NCBI GenBank assembly: GCA_050084985.1
Contig: JBITNC010000002.1
Span: 30,628,001-30,692,000, forward strand
Length of the DNA: 64,000 nt
Direction: 5' to 3'
Origin: Nageia nagi
Lineage: Eukaryota > Pinophyta
Numbering within the stretch: the stretch's first letter is position 1; each line of letters begins with the position of its first letter. The notes beneath the pieces are model-generated. The model was not told the origin of the DNA, did not search any database, and worked only from the letters and a program-made list of their open reading frames with translations. This document shows, piece by piece, positions 47,989 to 58,922 of the stretch. The position numbers were made by a program, and so were the translations under genes.

Positions 47989-48620
47989 TTGAAGAAGACC
48001 AGCATGGGCAATCATCATGTTGAACTTATCAATGTTGACAAAGTTGTATAGATCTCTATACAACTAGGCAAGAACCAATGGGCCTCATGTAAGCTATGCT
48101 CCCCTCTCATAGATCTATTGAACCAACCAAACTAGTCCAAGTGGGAAGGATGAGCTACTCTTATTTGGACATAAGCATGTAGCTATGATTATGACCCCAT
48201 ACAACCATAAGTGTCACCCTCTTAGGGAAAATCAACATACCTCCACCAACCTAGCAAAATGATGCTCCTAGTCATGGTTTGACTCTCCTATTAGCAAAAG
48301 AGCCTCTTACTTTTAGACAATATTTTTTGGAATCTCCCTCTAGTTTACGAAGCTTCCTCTAATGGGAATCCCCCAAATTCAATAAATGTTGATAAGGGTG
48401 ATGGTCATTTCACCTGGGGGTAGGTGAAATAAGTAGCAGTTTGGATCCCACTTCTCTGCTAGTGTTGTTAGTAGTGGTAAGTCCTACTAAATGTGTTTGA
48501 TGATGGCTAGATCTATTAGCCCACATCTTATGAGAATATTATCCATGTGGTTGGTCCTAGGCCAACCCCTTACCTTCTCTAAGGTGGTTATGGTCATCGA
48601 TCCTCCCTAGATGAGAACCT
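47984..48620 (-). pseudogene. PMD gene, 5' part (antisense to gypsy E)
   Basis: Plant mobile domain protein fragment. Minus strand reads VRGWPRTNHMDNILIRCGLIDLA..LLTTLAEKWDPNCYLFHLPPGEMTITL..GIPIRG (48400-48600). This is the PMD signature (L-x-x-L-x-E-R/K-W-x-P-E/N-x-x-x-F-H-L-P-x-G-E-M-T-x-T-L), found in MAIN/MAIL proteins and in some plant transposons. After a frame change it continues WLYGVIIIATCLCPNKSSSS, then SIYERGA..LTxGPLVLAxLYRDLYN (about 48010-48220). Several stops. The 3' part lies at 40743-41859 beyond copia F. It could be a gene carried by gypsy E or a host gene in which E lies; the LTR positions favour the former. Confidence 0.85.
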
Positions 48621-48640
48621 TATGTTCTTACAAGGGAATA

Positions 48641-50780
48641 AATAATATATTAATTAATAACATGCTTTGTTAAATTAGAAATTTAAATTAACAAAATTAA
48701 ATAACATCAAAATGTGAATTTATCAAATAAAAATATAATAAAAGTCACTTACTACATGATCATATGGAAGGGAGAGAGGATACTCTACTATATGGCCCCT
48801 TTGACCAATAATGGGATGGTCAAATGCCCTCCATGTCTTGTTTGCCATCAACAGATAAGACAAAGCAATGACCAAGGAAGGAAAATGATGGTAGGTAAGT
48901 AAAAATGATGTCTAGCAAAGTAAAAACATCAAGACTCGATAAAAAATGGCTAGAAAGTAGGTTAAGGTGTTAGTAGGGCTTCACTAGGTTAAAGGGAGGT
49001 CAGAGCGCTTGGAACAAAAAAATAAAAGTCAAAATGACTTTTTAATTTTGAAATTTTCTTATATAATTTCCAAATTCCAAATGAAACCCTAGGGCATCAT
49101 CTTTTTCCCTATAGGTGCCCTAAATCATTATTTTGTAAATTTATTGCACATCAAATTATATTAAATGCTTATCATTTCTTTTTCAAAAAAAATTGATGCT
49201 ATTTTTATGCCACTAGCAGCATCCATTTCTTTGAGTTAAATATGCATTCAGAGGCAAATGGTTCAAAATAGTGCATACATGCCTTTTCATTGCCTACCGA
49301 TACTCTATCAATGAAATTATGATATTTACATTATTTAAACTTATTCATATTAAATGTACACCACCAATGGTGTGGAATAGACTAAATTAGCAAAATTTAT
49401 AAATGCATTATTTCAATTATTGTTGTAATACATTTTATTGAATGATCAGTGCACTCATAAAGTTGCTATATATGATTAATTTTATTAACAAAGTTTCATT
49501 ATATTTAAATTGTACTTTAATTTTTCATCTTTAAATTTACTTATTATTTGCATTTCATTATTAATTGAAAATACATATTTCACTGTCAATCAAATGTGCT
49601 TTTGATTTTGAAAAATATTGTATCCTTTTTTATGCCACCAATGGCATGAGGATTACAAAATTACATGATATTTCAAATAATTTCAAGGGTTATATATTGT
49701 TTATGAATCATAGATATGATTATTGGAATATTATATAGATTGCAAAAATAAATTGCAAATGCTGAGAAATATTGCTATCAAATGATTTCTTTGAAAATCT
49801 TATGATAAATTGGACTATTATTTTCTTTATAAATTGAAGCAATATGATATAAATGATTGCCAATTGAATATCTTTCAAATTTCTACACTTGAAATGGAAA
49901 ATCTCACATCACCAGCGATGTGCAACTGTTATAAATCCTTTATAATTAGGGCATGTTGTAATTTTGCTAAATATTCGCCCATTTATATGATTTCTTCATA
50001 AACATGAGTTGCTTTATGATTAAAGATCAATATGGTTGAAAATATGATCATAAAATTTTAAGCATACCACAGTGTTAGCGGCATGGATATACATTGAAAA
50101 TTAATGCAAATGAAAGGCTAATGAATAATTGAATGTATGGTGCATTGATGGAAATTGAACATATTGATTCATCGATATATTAACATTGTTTCATAGCCAT
50201 GGTCTTCCCATTAGTAAATGTTGTATTGTTACAGGACATCACCATTATGAGTCACTGAATGGACATTCATATACTATGGGTTATCTATAACAGTAGTCTA
50301 TAAATCATGGATATTGCAATCCTGGGGCATTACAAAGAACCCATGCACTTGCTCTTCATATACTATGAGTTTTTTGTCACAGTAGTCTATGTATCATAGC
50401 TTATTTCACTATGAGTTGCATTAGTCATGGTGACACATTGCATATTATATTTATTTCATCCTTGCTATTTTCATTTTTTATTCTTTCTTGGATGTGATCT
50501 ATATGATTATATGTTGTTTTGTTCTACAGGTATTATCCAACTGAGTAGGATTTCCATCAACTACCCACCTCATTGAGGGACTCCTATTTTTGGCTTGCTT
50601 ACCCAATGCAACAAGAGCTAGACAACCAAGACCAAAAGGGGGCAAGCAACATACCATACTTGACATATCGATCAAAATAGGTAAGTTCACTTTACTATTG
50701 AAAATCTTTTTCTCTTCTCTAAACTTTTTTGGATTATGCAATTTCAATTGTTTTCATTACATATCCAAAGAGAGGCAAAA
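48641..50780. other. Noncoding 3' part of gypsy E with repeated small palindromes
   Basis: AT-rich, no supported gene. Contains 16-bp palindromes at 49207-49222, 49358-49373, 49632-49647 and 49906-49921 of the form N4-CA-CCAR-YG-N4'. Also two similar blocks 'catatactatg(g/a)gtt..cacagtagtctat' at about 50265-50400. If the PMD gene has its own promoter it should be here, but no clear TATA box was chosen. A purine-rich tract (aaagagaggcaaaa) at 50767-50780 precedes the LTR. Confidence 0.5.
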
Positions 50781-51511
50781 TGTGGATGCCTAAAATTGAT
50801 TTATTATTTATTTGATAAATCATATTTAGTGTATTAAAATATTAAAAGGCAACAATTTATAAATCAAGATAAAATGCTATTACATTGCAATACAATGTGC
50901 TAGGATCAAGTAATATCATATAACATGGTTTATATTTTTAAGTTATCTTCAATATTGGAATGATTATTGCTATTGCTATGTGTCAGCTTTCACTCCTTTT
51001 TATTTCTTTGTAGGTTATAAATATGGAAGGTGAAGGTTGACATCCCTATTGGATCTCTCTGATAGGTGGTTATTCTAAATATCAAAATTATGATGTCTTT
51101 TGATGCCACCAATCTTAAAAACTTGTTAACTCTCTAAGCTCTATTATCTCTCTCTTACGTAAAATATGAAATTGTCACTCATACGACATCAACAACATTC
51201 CTTTTCCATGCAGCTAGTGGCATACACCTTCATGATTGGGAGGTTCAGATTTCAAGGAATGACTCTTACATCCATTATAGAAATATTTGTTGAGATATCA
51301 TCTTAATTTTGATTGCAATCCTTCAAAGATTCATTATTGTTCTACTTTGAGGATTGTACACAAACTAGCTACAGACCCCACTCTGTATCAGGTTTACATG
51401 TTTCATGTATATTTCTTATAATCTAGTATAGAGTTGTTATTCATTATATTTGTAGATCAAACTTATTTATTTGTGTACTTATTTAATATTTATACCATTT
51501 TTTGGTCTACA
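50781..51511 (+). repeat. Gypsy E 3' LTR
   Basis: 731 bp; aligns with the 5' LTR but has about 80 extra bases at 51351-51430 (tgtacacaaactagctacag...). TATA box TATAAATAT at 51016-51024. Ends TTTTTTGGTCTACA. Confidence 0.88.
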
Positions 51512-52080
51512 CTATTAATGTTGGCACCCTCCACTGCATGTTCTCTCACAACCAAATAGTTGTCATGGTCTCAACTATTATCGATTCCAAAAAGGCTAGA
51601 TGATGTTGATGTTGATACCTCACACCAAAAAAATAGGGAAAACATATTTTTTATATCATTAAGAGGAGTGATTGGTTGGAATATTTAAGATATACATGTT
51701 GAGCATGCTCATAATGGATGATCATGTCCACCTTCTCTTGCTTAAAAAACTAATTGAGGTGAGAATCAAGCAGACTAACTTGACATTCCTTAGGTCAATG
51801 ATGGATGGGACCTCTCAGTTATTCTAAACAATAATTGGGAACACATGATGGAGTGTGATGATAGCTCCCTTGTGACCCTCTTTAAAGGTAGATTCTTAAC
51901 CTACGATTAGGGTTAGTGTGACACCATCTAAGGTGTGATTTTATCCACCTACCCCTATTTTGTTGTAAATTTATTTTAAATTAAATCTACCTTTTTATTT
52001 AAAAAAACACAATCTTAAATAATTTATATGAAATTAAAGTGCTAGATGATTAGTAATGAAAAGTTAGATTTCTTTAAATA
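51512..52080. other. No gene recognised
   Basis: Host sequence between elements E and I; AT-rich, no coding or repeat pattern I can name. Confidence 0.4.
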
Positions 52081-52085
52081 TGTTG

Positions 52086-52558
52086 TAAGAGAATTGAACT
52101 ATAACATGAACAATCTTAAACTCCCAAGATCTCTTGAAAGCTCACAATTACATCTAACAAACTCACAAAGCAATCTCACAACGTAAGATGTAAGTGGTTC
52201 CTCCAACTAGGAGTACATCCACTAACTAGATCTTTACTTCGATCACAAATAGAACTCTCTTACAATCCTACTAATCTTATCTCCTAACCACTATCTTATA
52301 GCATAACTTTACTTCACAAATTGGTGTGTGATCACAAAGAGGGATATTTCTATTTATAGGCTAAAAATCCATCTTTGGATCACTCTTTTATTTAATGTAC
52401 AAAAGCATGACATGCACATCCTTTTACCCAAGAGGCATGCTCATGACACTCATATTCACTTAAATACTTAAGGTATCAAATGATACCCTTAATTGTTACT
52501 GAACTTACATAGAAGATTATTACAAAACCTTTACAATAATGCATTATACATTCCAACA
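52086..52558 (-). repeat. Copia I left LTR (3' LTR)
   Basis: 473 bp; minus-strand start TGTTGGAATG at 52558, other end decayed to TAAGAGAATT. TATA box CTATAAATAG at 52350-52359 on the minus strand. Lacks about 25 bp ('atggagtgtaggacaag') present in other copies. Polypurine tract follows at 52559-52566. Confidence 0.88.
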
Positions 52559-53603
52559 CTCCCCCTCAATGCAATATTGGGATAGAGTGAATAAGAGAGA
52601 AGAAAGAGAGAAAGTAAGAGAGTTATCCTCCAAATAGATACAATGGAGATAAGAAATTTTTACATGTTTGTAAAGTAAGAAAGATCTAGTTTGAGACTCA
52701 CTACTTTGCCAAATACAATTATTAACTATAATTGGTTTCAATGTACATGAAGTAGTCATCCAACTAGAAGTCATGAAGAGTCTCTAAGAGCCTACATACC
52801 TAAGGTAAGTAACCTACAATCTTAAAGGAACTTGCAAATCATAAGTAGCTCAAATAACAAGATTAGTTAGATGCAACATATTCATCTCATCAAGGATAGA
52901 TGAATCACACAGATGCCATCATGAATTGATTAATGATGCACTATAAGTCATCATGAAGATGCCATGCCAAAAGTGTATAGTCACTTACTATATATAAAAT
53001 ATGTGTTGATTATCATCACAAAATAGAGCATGCATATACAAGTTCCTCACATATAGATAATTGAATAGTGTCAAAAGACATATAAGAGTTCCTCACATAT
53101 GGATAACTAAACAATGCTAGATTGACCAAAATAGAGCATGCACATATGAGTTCCTCACATATGGATAATTAAATAGTGCTAGATTAACTAAAATAGAGCA
53201 TACACATGATTTCCTCATATATGGATGAATGAATAGTGCCACAAGACACATAAGAGTTTCTCACACATGGATAACTAAACAATGCTAGATTGGCCAATCT
53301 TTTGCTTTAAAAATTTGTACAAGTTCCTCATGTAAAGTGAACTTACCACAAAGGTGTACAACAAAATCAACACTATACAGCACAAAATCCTCCTATAGGT
53401 GAAGTTGTCATCACAAACATGAATTCAACATAAGAATTCAAACATGACTTTCCCTTGAAGGAAACTTCACCAACTAGATAGCATCTCAAAGCTTACAAAA
53501 TTAAAATTTTAGGAGGAGCTTGATGAAAAAATTAGTGTAGTTCAAGGTGGATAGACAATACTCTAGGTGTATGATGCCATCAAAAACCTTCTCCTTGATA
53601 AAA
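52559..53603 (-). other. Copia I 3' region and RNase H end, minus orientation
   Basis: Homologous to D 26880-27745. Includes a tandem array (about 53030-53340) of 'agttcctcacatatggataa(c/t)taaa' units, at least four copies, and from 53450 the C-terminal RNase H codons (ending at a stretch equivalent to REKVLDGI). Stops where the inverted segment begins. Confidence 0.7.
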
Positions 53604-53903
53604 GTGTGATCCAAAGAGGGATTTTTAATCTATAAATAGAAGGCTCCCTCTTTGTGATCACACACCAATTTTTGAAGTAAAGTTATGCTATAGGATATTG
53701 GCTAGAAGATAAGATTAGGAGGATTGTAAGAGAGTTGTATTTGTGAGTGAAGTAAAGATCTAGTTAGTGGATGTACTTCTAGTTGGAAGAACCACTTATA
53801 TCTTGTGTTGTGAGATTGCTTTATGAGTTTGTTAGATGTAATTGTGAGCTTTCAAGAGATCTTGGGAGTTTAGGATTGTTCATGTTATAGTTAAATTATC
53901 TCA
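53597..53903 (+). repeat. Truncated LTR, plus orientation, inside copia I
   Basis: Corresponds to the last ~305 bp of the ~500-bp LTR (compare 40428-40731), with 'gatctagttagtggatgtac' and the end ..aaattatctca. It is followed by the primer site cGGTATCAAAGC at 53906-53917, a one-base variant of TGGTATCAGAGC. Confidence 0.85.
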
Positions 53904-55329
53904 TTCGGTATCAAAGCTTCTTGGAGGATCCTCTTCACATCTTTAGAGACTTCTCATCTTGAAGGTTCATCTAGATCCTTGTTGAGGTAAAACTCAAGAG
54001 AAAGTATAAATTCTTTCCTTCCTAGTTATTTTCTTTGGATTATTTCATTATGATTCTAACATTCTTTTGTTATAATCTAATACATTTTTTTTAAAGAAAA
54101 TATAGATACATGTTATTGCCATGAATTTTCTTTACTGAGACTATTTTGATAGTTGCAATTTAAAAAAAAAAATTTATGATATAGCAATAATATGTTATAT
54201 TTTTTTTAATAAAAGATGTAATTTATTTACACAAATTTGTGAAGAAATGTTGTAGTAGGAAGATTGCATTTTTTTTAAATATATATATTTGTATACTTTC
54301 TTATATAAACAAAAGGAAAATTTTTGTTGTAATCTCTTTATAAAGTTTCAAATACAACAAAAATATAAAGCAGCTTGTAATCTAGTTGCAATCTATTTAC
54401 AATTTTTTTAATGTGGTTATATATATATAATAACCTTTCAACTTTGTGTTACAAAATGTTTTTTGGGGCTATGTGGCCATTACATTTTGTGGCCATTTCT
54501 TTCTCTTTTTAGAAATAAAAATCGATGGCCATAAAACTAGGCTCTTGTGGTGCTACCCTCCACCCATCTTAGGAAGAGCCATGGCCCAAGAAATGTTAAG
54601 CGATATGCCTTGATAAATCTTCAAATCCAAAATCATGCATAGACACATTGTGTTGCTAGAAATAATGGTTGCAAGCATTGGGTAGCAATCAGTGTCCAAT
54701 TTCATTTAGTTAGTTGGCATCATAACATAGTTTAAACATGATGCCAAAGTTAAAATCTAGCTTATACAATCTAAAGATAGTGATGGTGTAGGTGCAAGTA
54801 TTTGTGCAAAAACACAAATGGATATGAAAACAACCACTACCATTACGATGAAAACACACTTCTGTATACCCATTTTAGCTTTATAATAATTATCCACCTC
54901 TTCCCAAAGGCTATACAAGAGATAGAACACAGAGGAAACTAGGCTAGTAGATTGAGTTTATGTGAAAACTATATCTCATGACCCTGAAACTGCCTCCCCT
55001 TATGACCTAAACCTCACTCTCGCAGCCTTGATGCTGCCTTCGCTCATAACTTGAGCCTTTTTTTTTTTACTTCCCTATTCAATCTCCTAAACCTGTGAAT
55101 TTTTTTAGGGGCTCCTTTTTTATGGTTTAGTTCACCCTTTTTTTATATCTCTTGCATGTTTTTTGGAGGCTCTCATTTATTTATTGGTTTAGCTACTTAA
55201 TTTTTTTGGTGAAAGCATTGAAGTTTTTATGGTTGCTTGCAAACCTTTCATTAAATGCATCTAAAATTAAACATATATTTTTTGGAGACATTTAATTTTT
55301 TTTCTTTACTTGCAAGCCACTTATTTACT
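53904..55329 (+). other. Copia I leader, plus orientation
   Basis: Primer-binding site followed by an AT-rich leader with long T-runs. It runs directly into mid-gag at about 55330, so the N-terminal part of gag is deleted. No gene. Confidence 0.6.
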
Positions 55330-58300
55330 AAATGTATTTATGGTGCAATTGGATCAATGATGAGTTCACAATTTTCATCATTATTCAAAGATTTTATTTA
55401 AAGTTTGAAAATTTTATGATGGTTATGGAAACAAGGCTTGATGATGAAGAAGTCTTCTCCCTTGAAAACCTTTTTAGGCACCTATTGAAGCATAAGAAAA
55501 AGCTTAACAATAAGGTATTTATTTCTTCTCCTAAGGATAATAATGTTGCTCTTAGAGCAACCAAAACTCCTTTCAAGAAGAAGTTCAACCATCAAAATAA
55601 ATCTTATCCTTCTTCCTATAAAAGGTTTGAGAAAAGAAGTAATGGCTAATACAGCAGTAGGAATAATAGAAATAATAACCACAACAGTAGGAACAATGAA
55701 AACAACAACCATTTTAAGAAAAGAGATGGAAAAAGTAAAGTAAACAAGTATAGAAAAGTTTGAGAACTTTCACAAGTATAGAAAAGATGTGATTGTGATA
55801 GGTTATAACTCTACCTTTGAAATACAAAGAATTAAGAGTGTGTTGATTCATGAAAAAGTTCTTAAAAATATGCTATATGTTTCTAAACTTAGGATGAACC
55901 TACTCTCTATGATCCAAGTTGCCAGAAAAGGGTACTCTTTTGAGTTCGACTCTCAATCTTGATGCATTAAGAAAGGACTTACCACTTTGGTTAAAGGATC
56001 TATGAAAGATAACCTCTACATTATGGATCAAGTTCTATCAAAGATGTGTCTTACTTCTAGTGTGTGTTTTAAAGGTAATCTTTGGCTCCATCATTTAGGA
56101 CACCTTAACCATAAGAGTATTCAAGTCATGAAAGATCAAGAACTTATGGAAGGTTTTCTTTCAATTTCTCCTTCGATTGGTCTATGCGAGAAGTGCATTC
56201 TTGGTAAGATGTATAGATAAAAATTTGAAAAAGATAAGGTAATAAGAGCATCTCAACCTCTTCAACTTGTGCATTCAGATTTGATGGATCCATTTCAGAC
56301 TAAGTCCCTTAGAGGAGCATCTTATGTCTTAACCTTCATTGATAATTTTATTAGGATGACCTTTGGGTATCTACTTGAGCATAAAGATTAAACCTTTAAG
56401 AGTTTTAAGGTTTTTAAGACCTTTGTTGAGAATCAAACTAACCTTAAAATCAAGATGTTGAGATCAGATAATGGAGGAAAATATAATAGCAATGAGTTCA
56501 ATGACTATTGTGCTAAGTATAGAATCAAGAGATAGTTTACAATTCTTTACACTTCTCAGTAGAATGGTGTTATCAAAAAGAAAAATAGGACAATTATGGA
56601 TATGGCTAAATGCATGTTGGATAATCTTCTTAGTTTCTTGTGGGGTGAAGCTATGAGCACTGCTATTTACACCTTGAATAGGTGTCCCACAAAAGCCATT
56701 CAAAGTAAAATTCTTTTTGAGGCATAGTTAGAAAGAAAACCTAACATTTCTCACCTTAGGATATTTGATTATGAAGCATTCTCCTACATTGTTTCTAAAA
56801 AAAGGAAGAAGTTGGACAAAAAAGCTAAAAAATGCATCTATGGGTTATGACAATGTGCATAGAGGCTACAGGCTCTACTCTTCATCCTATAAAGTAGTGT
56901 TCATTTCAAAAGATGTAAAGTTCATTGAACTTCTTAAAGAATCTACTTTTAAAGAGGATATTAATGATCTAGAGGACTTTTTAGTTGCACTTAGCTGGTT
57001 AGATATTGATCTAGACATGTCACCTCAAGAACAAAATTTTCCAACACAAAGGGAATAAGGAGCATGACCTTGAACAAATTCTTATTTACCAAGATTGACA
57101 ATAAGCATGAGCCCTCAACCTTTAAAGAAGCTTCTAAGCATGAGTGCTATATGGAAACCATGAAAGTGGAGTATGAGGTGCTTATGAAAAATAAAACTTG
57201 GGACTTGGTTCCTAATGAGAAAAATATGATTGGTAATAAGTGGATCTACAAAGTTAAGTTCAATTTAGTTGAAGATATTGAGAAATATAAGGCAAGATTA
57301 GTAGCTAAAGGTTTTGCTTAGAAATACGATGTAGATTATGAGGAAAGCTTTGCTCCTATGGTAAAGATGCCTACTATGAGAGTTATCTTTGCTCTTTCTG
57401 TAGCTTAAGGATGGAAAGTTTTTTAACTTGACATCAAAAGTACATTTTTTAATGGTGATTTAGATGTGAAAATCTTCATGAATCAACTATAAGGGTTTAT
57501 TATGGAAGGAAAAGAGTCTAAAGAAGTAATTGTATGGACTTAAACAAGCACTTAGATCTTGGTATATAAAAATTTTAAGGTACTTTATGGATATTAGATT
57601 CTCTAAATGCTTTTCTAACTCTGATCTATATGTGCTCAATCAAGGGAAAGATGTGTTCTTGATTCTCTTTTATGTGGATGATATTCTGATAATGAGAAAT
57701 AATGATAAAATCATTCAAAAGTGCATATCCAAACTTAAGGCAACATTTGAAATTAGTGATCTTGGTCTCTTGCACTACTATCTTGGAATACAAGTGTATC
57801 AATACAAGGATTATACTTACCACAGTCAATCCAAGTATATATCAAACATCTTATAGAAGTTTGGAATGGATTGTAGATATGTTACGATCCTAGTCTCTTC
57901 AAGAATCATCATTTTTTTAAGCTCCAACTCTCAGTTGGCTGATGCTACAACTTATAGGCAATAAATTAGTAGTCTTTTGTATTCGACTATATCCAGACCA
58001 GATATTACCTTTGCGATGAATCTGATGGTATGATTCATGTAAAAACCTTATGTTGAGCATCTCAATGCTGTTAAGCAAATCTTGAGGTATGTTGCAAGGA
58101 CTAAGGATCTTTCTCTCAAGTATTCTAAGTTACCCTTATTTGTTCTCTCTAGATTCTCAGATTTTGACTATGGAGGAGATAGAGATGATAGGAAGTCAAT
58201 CTCTACGTATGTGTTTAGCATTGGTTAGGTGCTATCTCTTGGGCTTTCAATAAGCAACCTACTATTTCTCTTTCCATAATAGAAGTTGAATATTGTGCCA

Positions 58301-58421
58301 TGTATGTTACAGCCTAGGAAGCCATTTGGCTAAGGCATCTTTTGAAAGAAATTAGGTATGAGCAAAGTGGCTTATATTTGATTTCTTTAGATAATTAGTT
58401 AGCTATTTTCTTGGCTAGAAA
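55330..58421 (+). pseudogene. Copia I gag-pol, plus orientation, decayed
   Basis: Gag remnant WCNWINDEFTIFIIIQ..METRLDDEE..LLKHKKKLN (55332-55640), Asn-rich tract (55650-55720), integrase parts (CEKCILGKMYR at 56190; HSDLMDPF at about 56275; RSDNGGKYNSNEF at 56463), GYDNVHRGYRLYSSSYK (56846), RT entrance KEASKHECYMETMKVEYE (57125), RT core FYVDDILI at 57670, and RNase H up to SLDN..AIFLARN at 58415. The zinc knuckle, protease and gag start are missing. Numerous stops and frameshifts; non-functional and non-autonomous. Confidence 0.88.
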
Positions 58422-58917
58422 TGATAGAATTAAACTATAACATGAACAATCCTAAACTCGCAAGATCTCTTGAAAGCTTATAATTACATCTAACAAACTC
58501 ATAAAGCAATATCACAACATAAGATGTAAGTGGTTCCTCCAACTAGGAGTACATCCACTAACTAGATCTTTACTTCAATAAAAAATACAATTCTCTTACA
58601 ATCCTCCTAATCTTATCTTCTAACCACTATTTTATAGCATAACTTTACTCCATAAATTGATGTGTGATCACAAAGAGGGAGACTTCAATTTATAGGCCAA
58701 AAATCATCTTTTGGATCACCCTTTTATCCAATGTACAAAAACATGACATGCACATCCTTTTACCCAAGAGGTATGCTCATAACATGGAGTGTAGGACAAG
58801 TTGCATTATCATATTCACTTAAATACTTAAGGTATCAAATGATACCCTTAAGTATTAGTGAACTTATATAGAAAATTATTACAAAACCTTTACAATAATG
58901 CATTATACATTCCAACA
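58422..58917 (-). repeat. Copia I right LTR (5' LTR)
   Basis: 496 bp, TGATAGAATTAAAC...CATTCCAACA. Full length, yet joined on its inner side to RNase H codons rather than to a primer site. Confidence 0.88.
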
Positions 58918-58922
58918 TGTTG

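Larger units (their letters stand above)
36396..51511 (+). mobile_element. Ty3/gypsy element E: gag only, with antisense PMD gene
   Basis: 15.1-kb plus-strand element (about 8.5 kb without nested insertions) with LTRs 36396-37045 and 50781-51511 and flanks ccatt (36391-36395) / ctatt (51512-51516), a 4/5 target-site duplication. Inside: a primer-binding region, gag (37212-39510), then a gene on the opposite strand encoding a plant mobile domain protein (48620 to 40743), then about 2.1 kb of noncoding sequence. I see no protease, RT or integrase outside nested copia F, so it would need another element's enzymes. Nested in it: solo LTR 40234-40731 and copia F. Confidence 0.82.
52086..58917 (-). 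mobile_element. Copia element I with most of its interior inverted
   Basis: Both LTRs (52086-52558 and 58422-58917) point minus and the pair is bounded by TGTTG at 52081-52085 and 58918-58922. From the left LTR the interior is minus as expected (polypurine tract, 3' region, RNase H end, to 53603). At 53597-53603 it switches, at a GATAAAA shared by both partners, to plus-strand sequence: the last 307 bp of an LTR, primer site, leader, gag, pol, up to RNase H at 58421, which abuts the exact TG end of the right LTR. About 55 bp of RNase H is missing between the two halves. Family of D and K. Confidence 0.85.
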
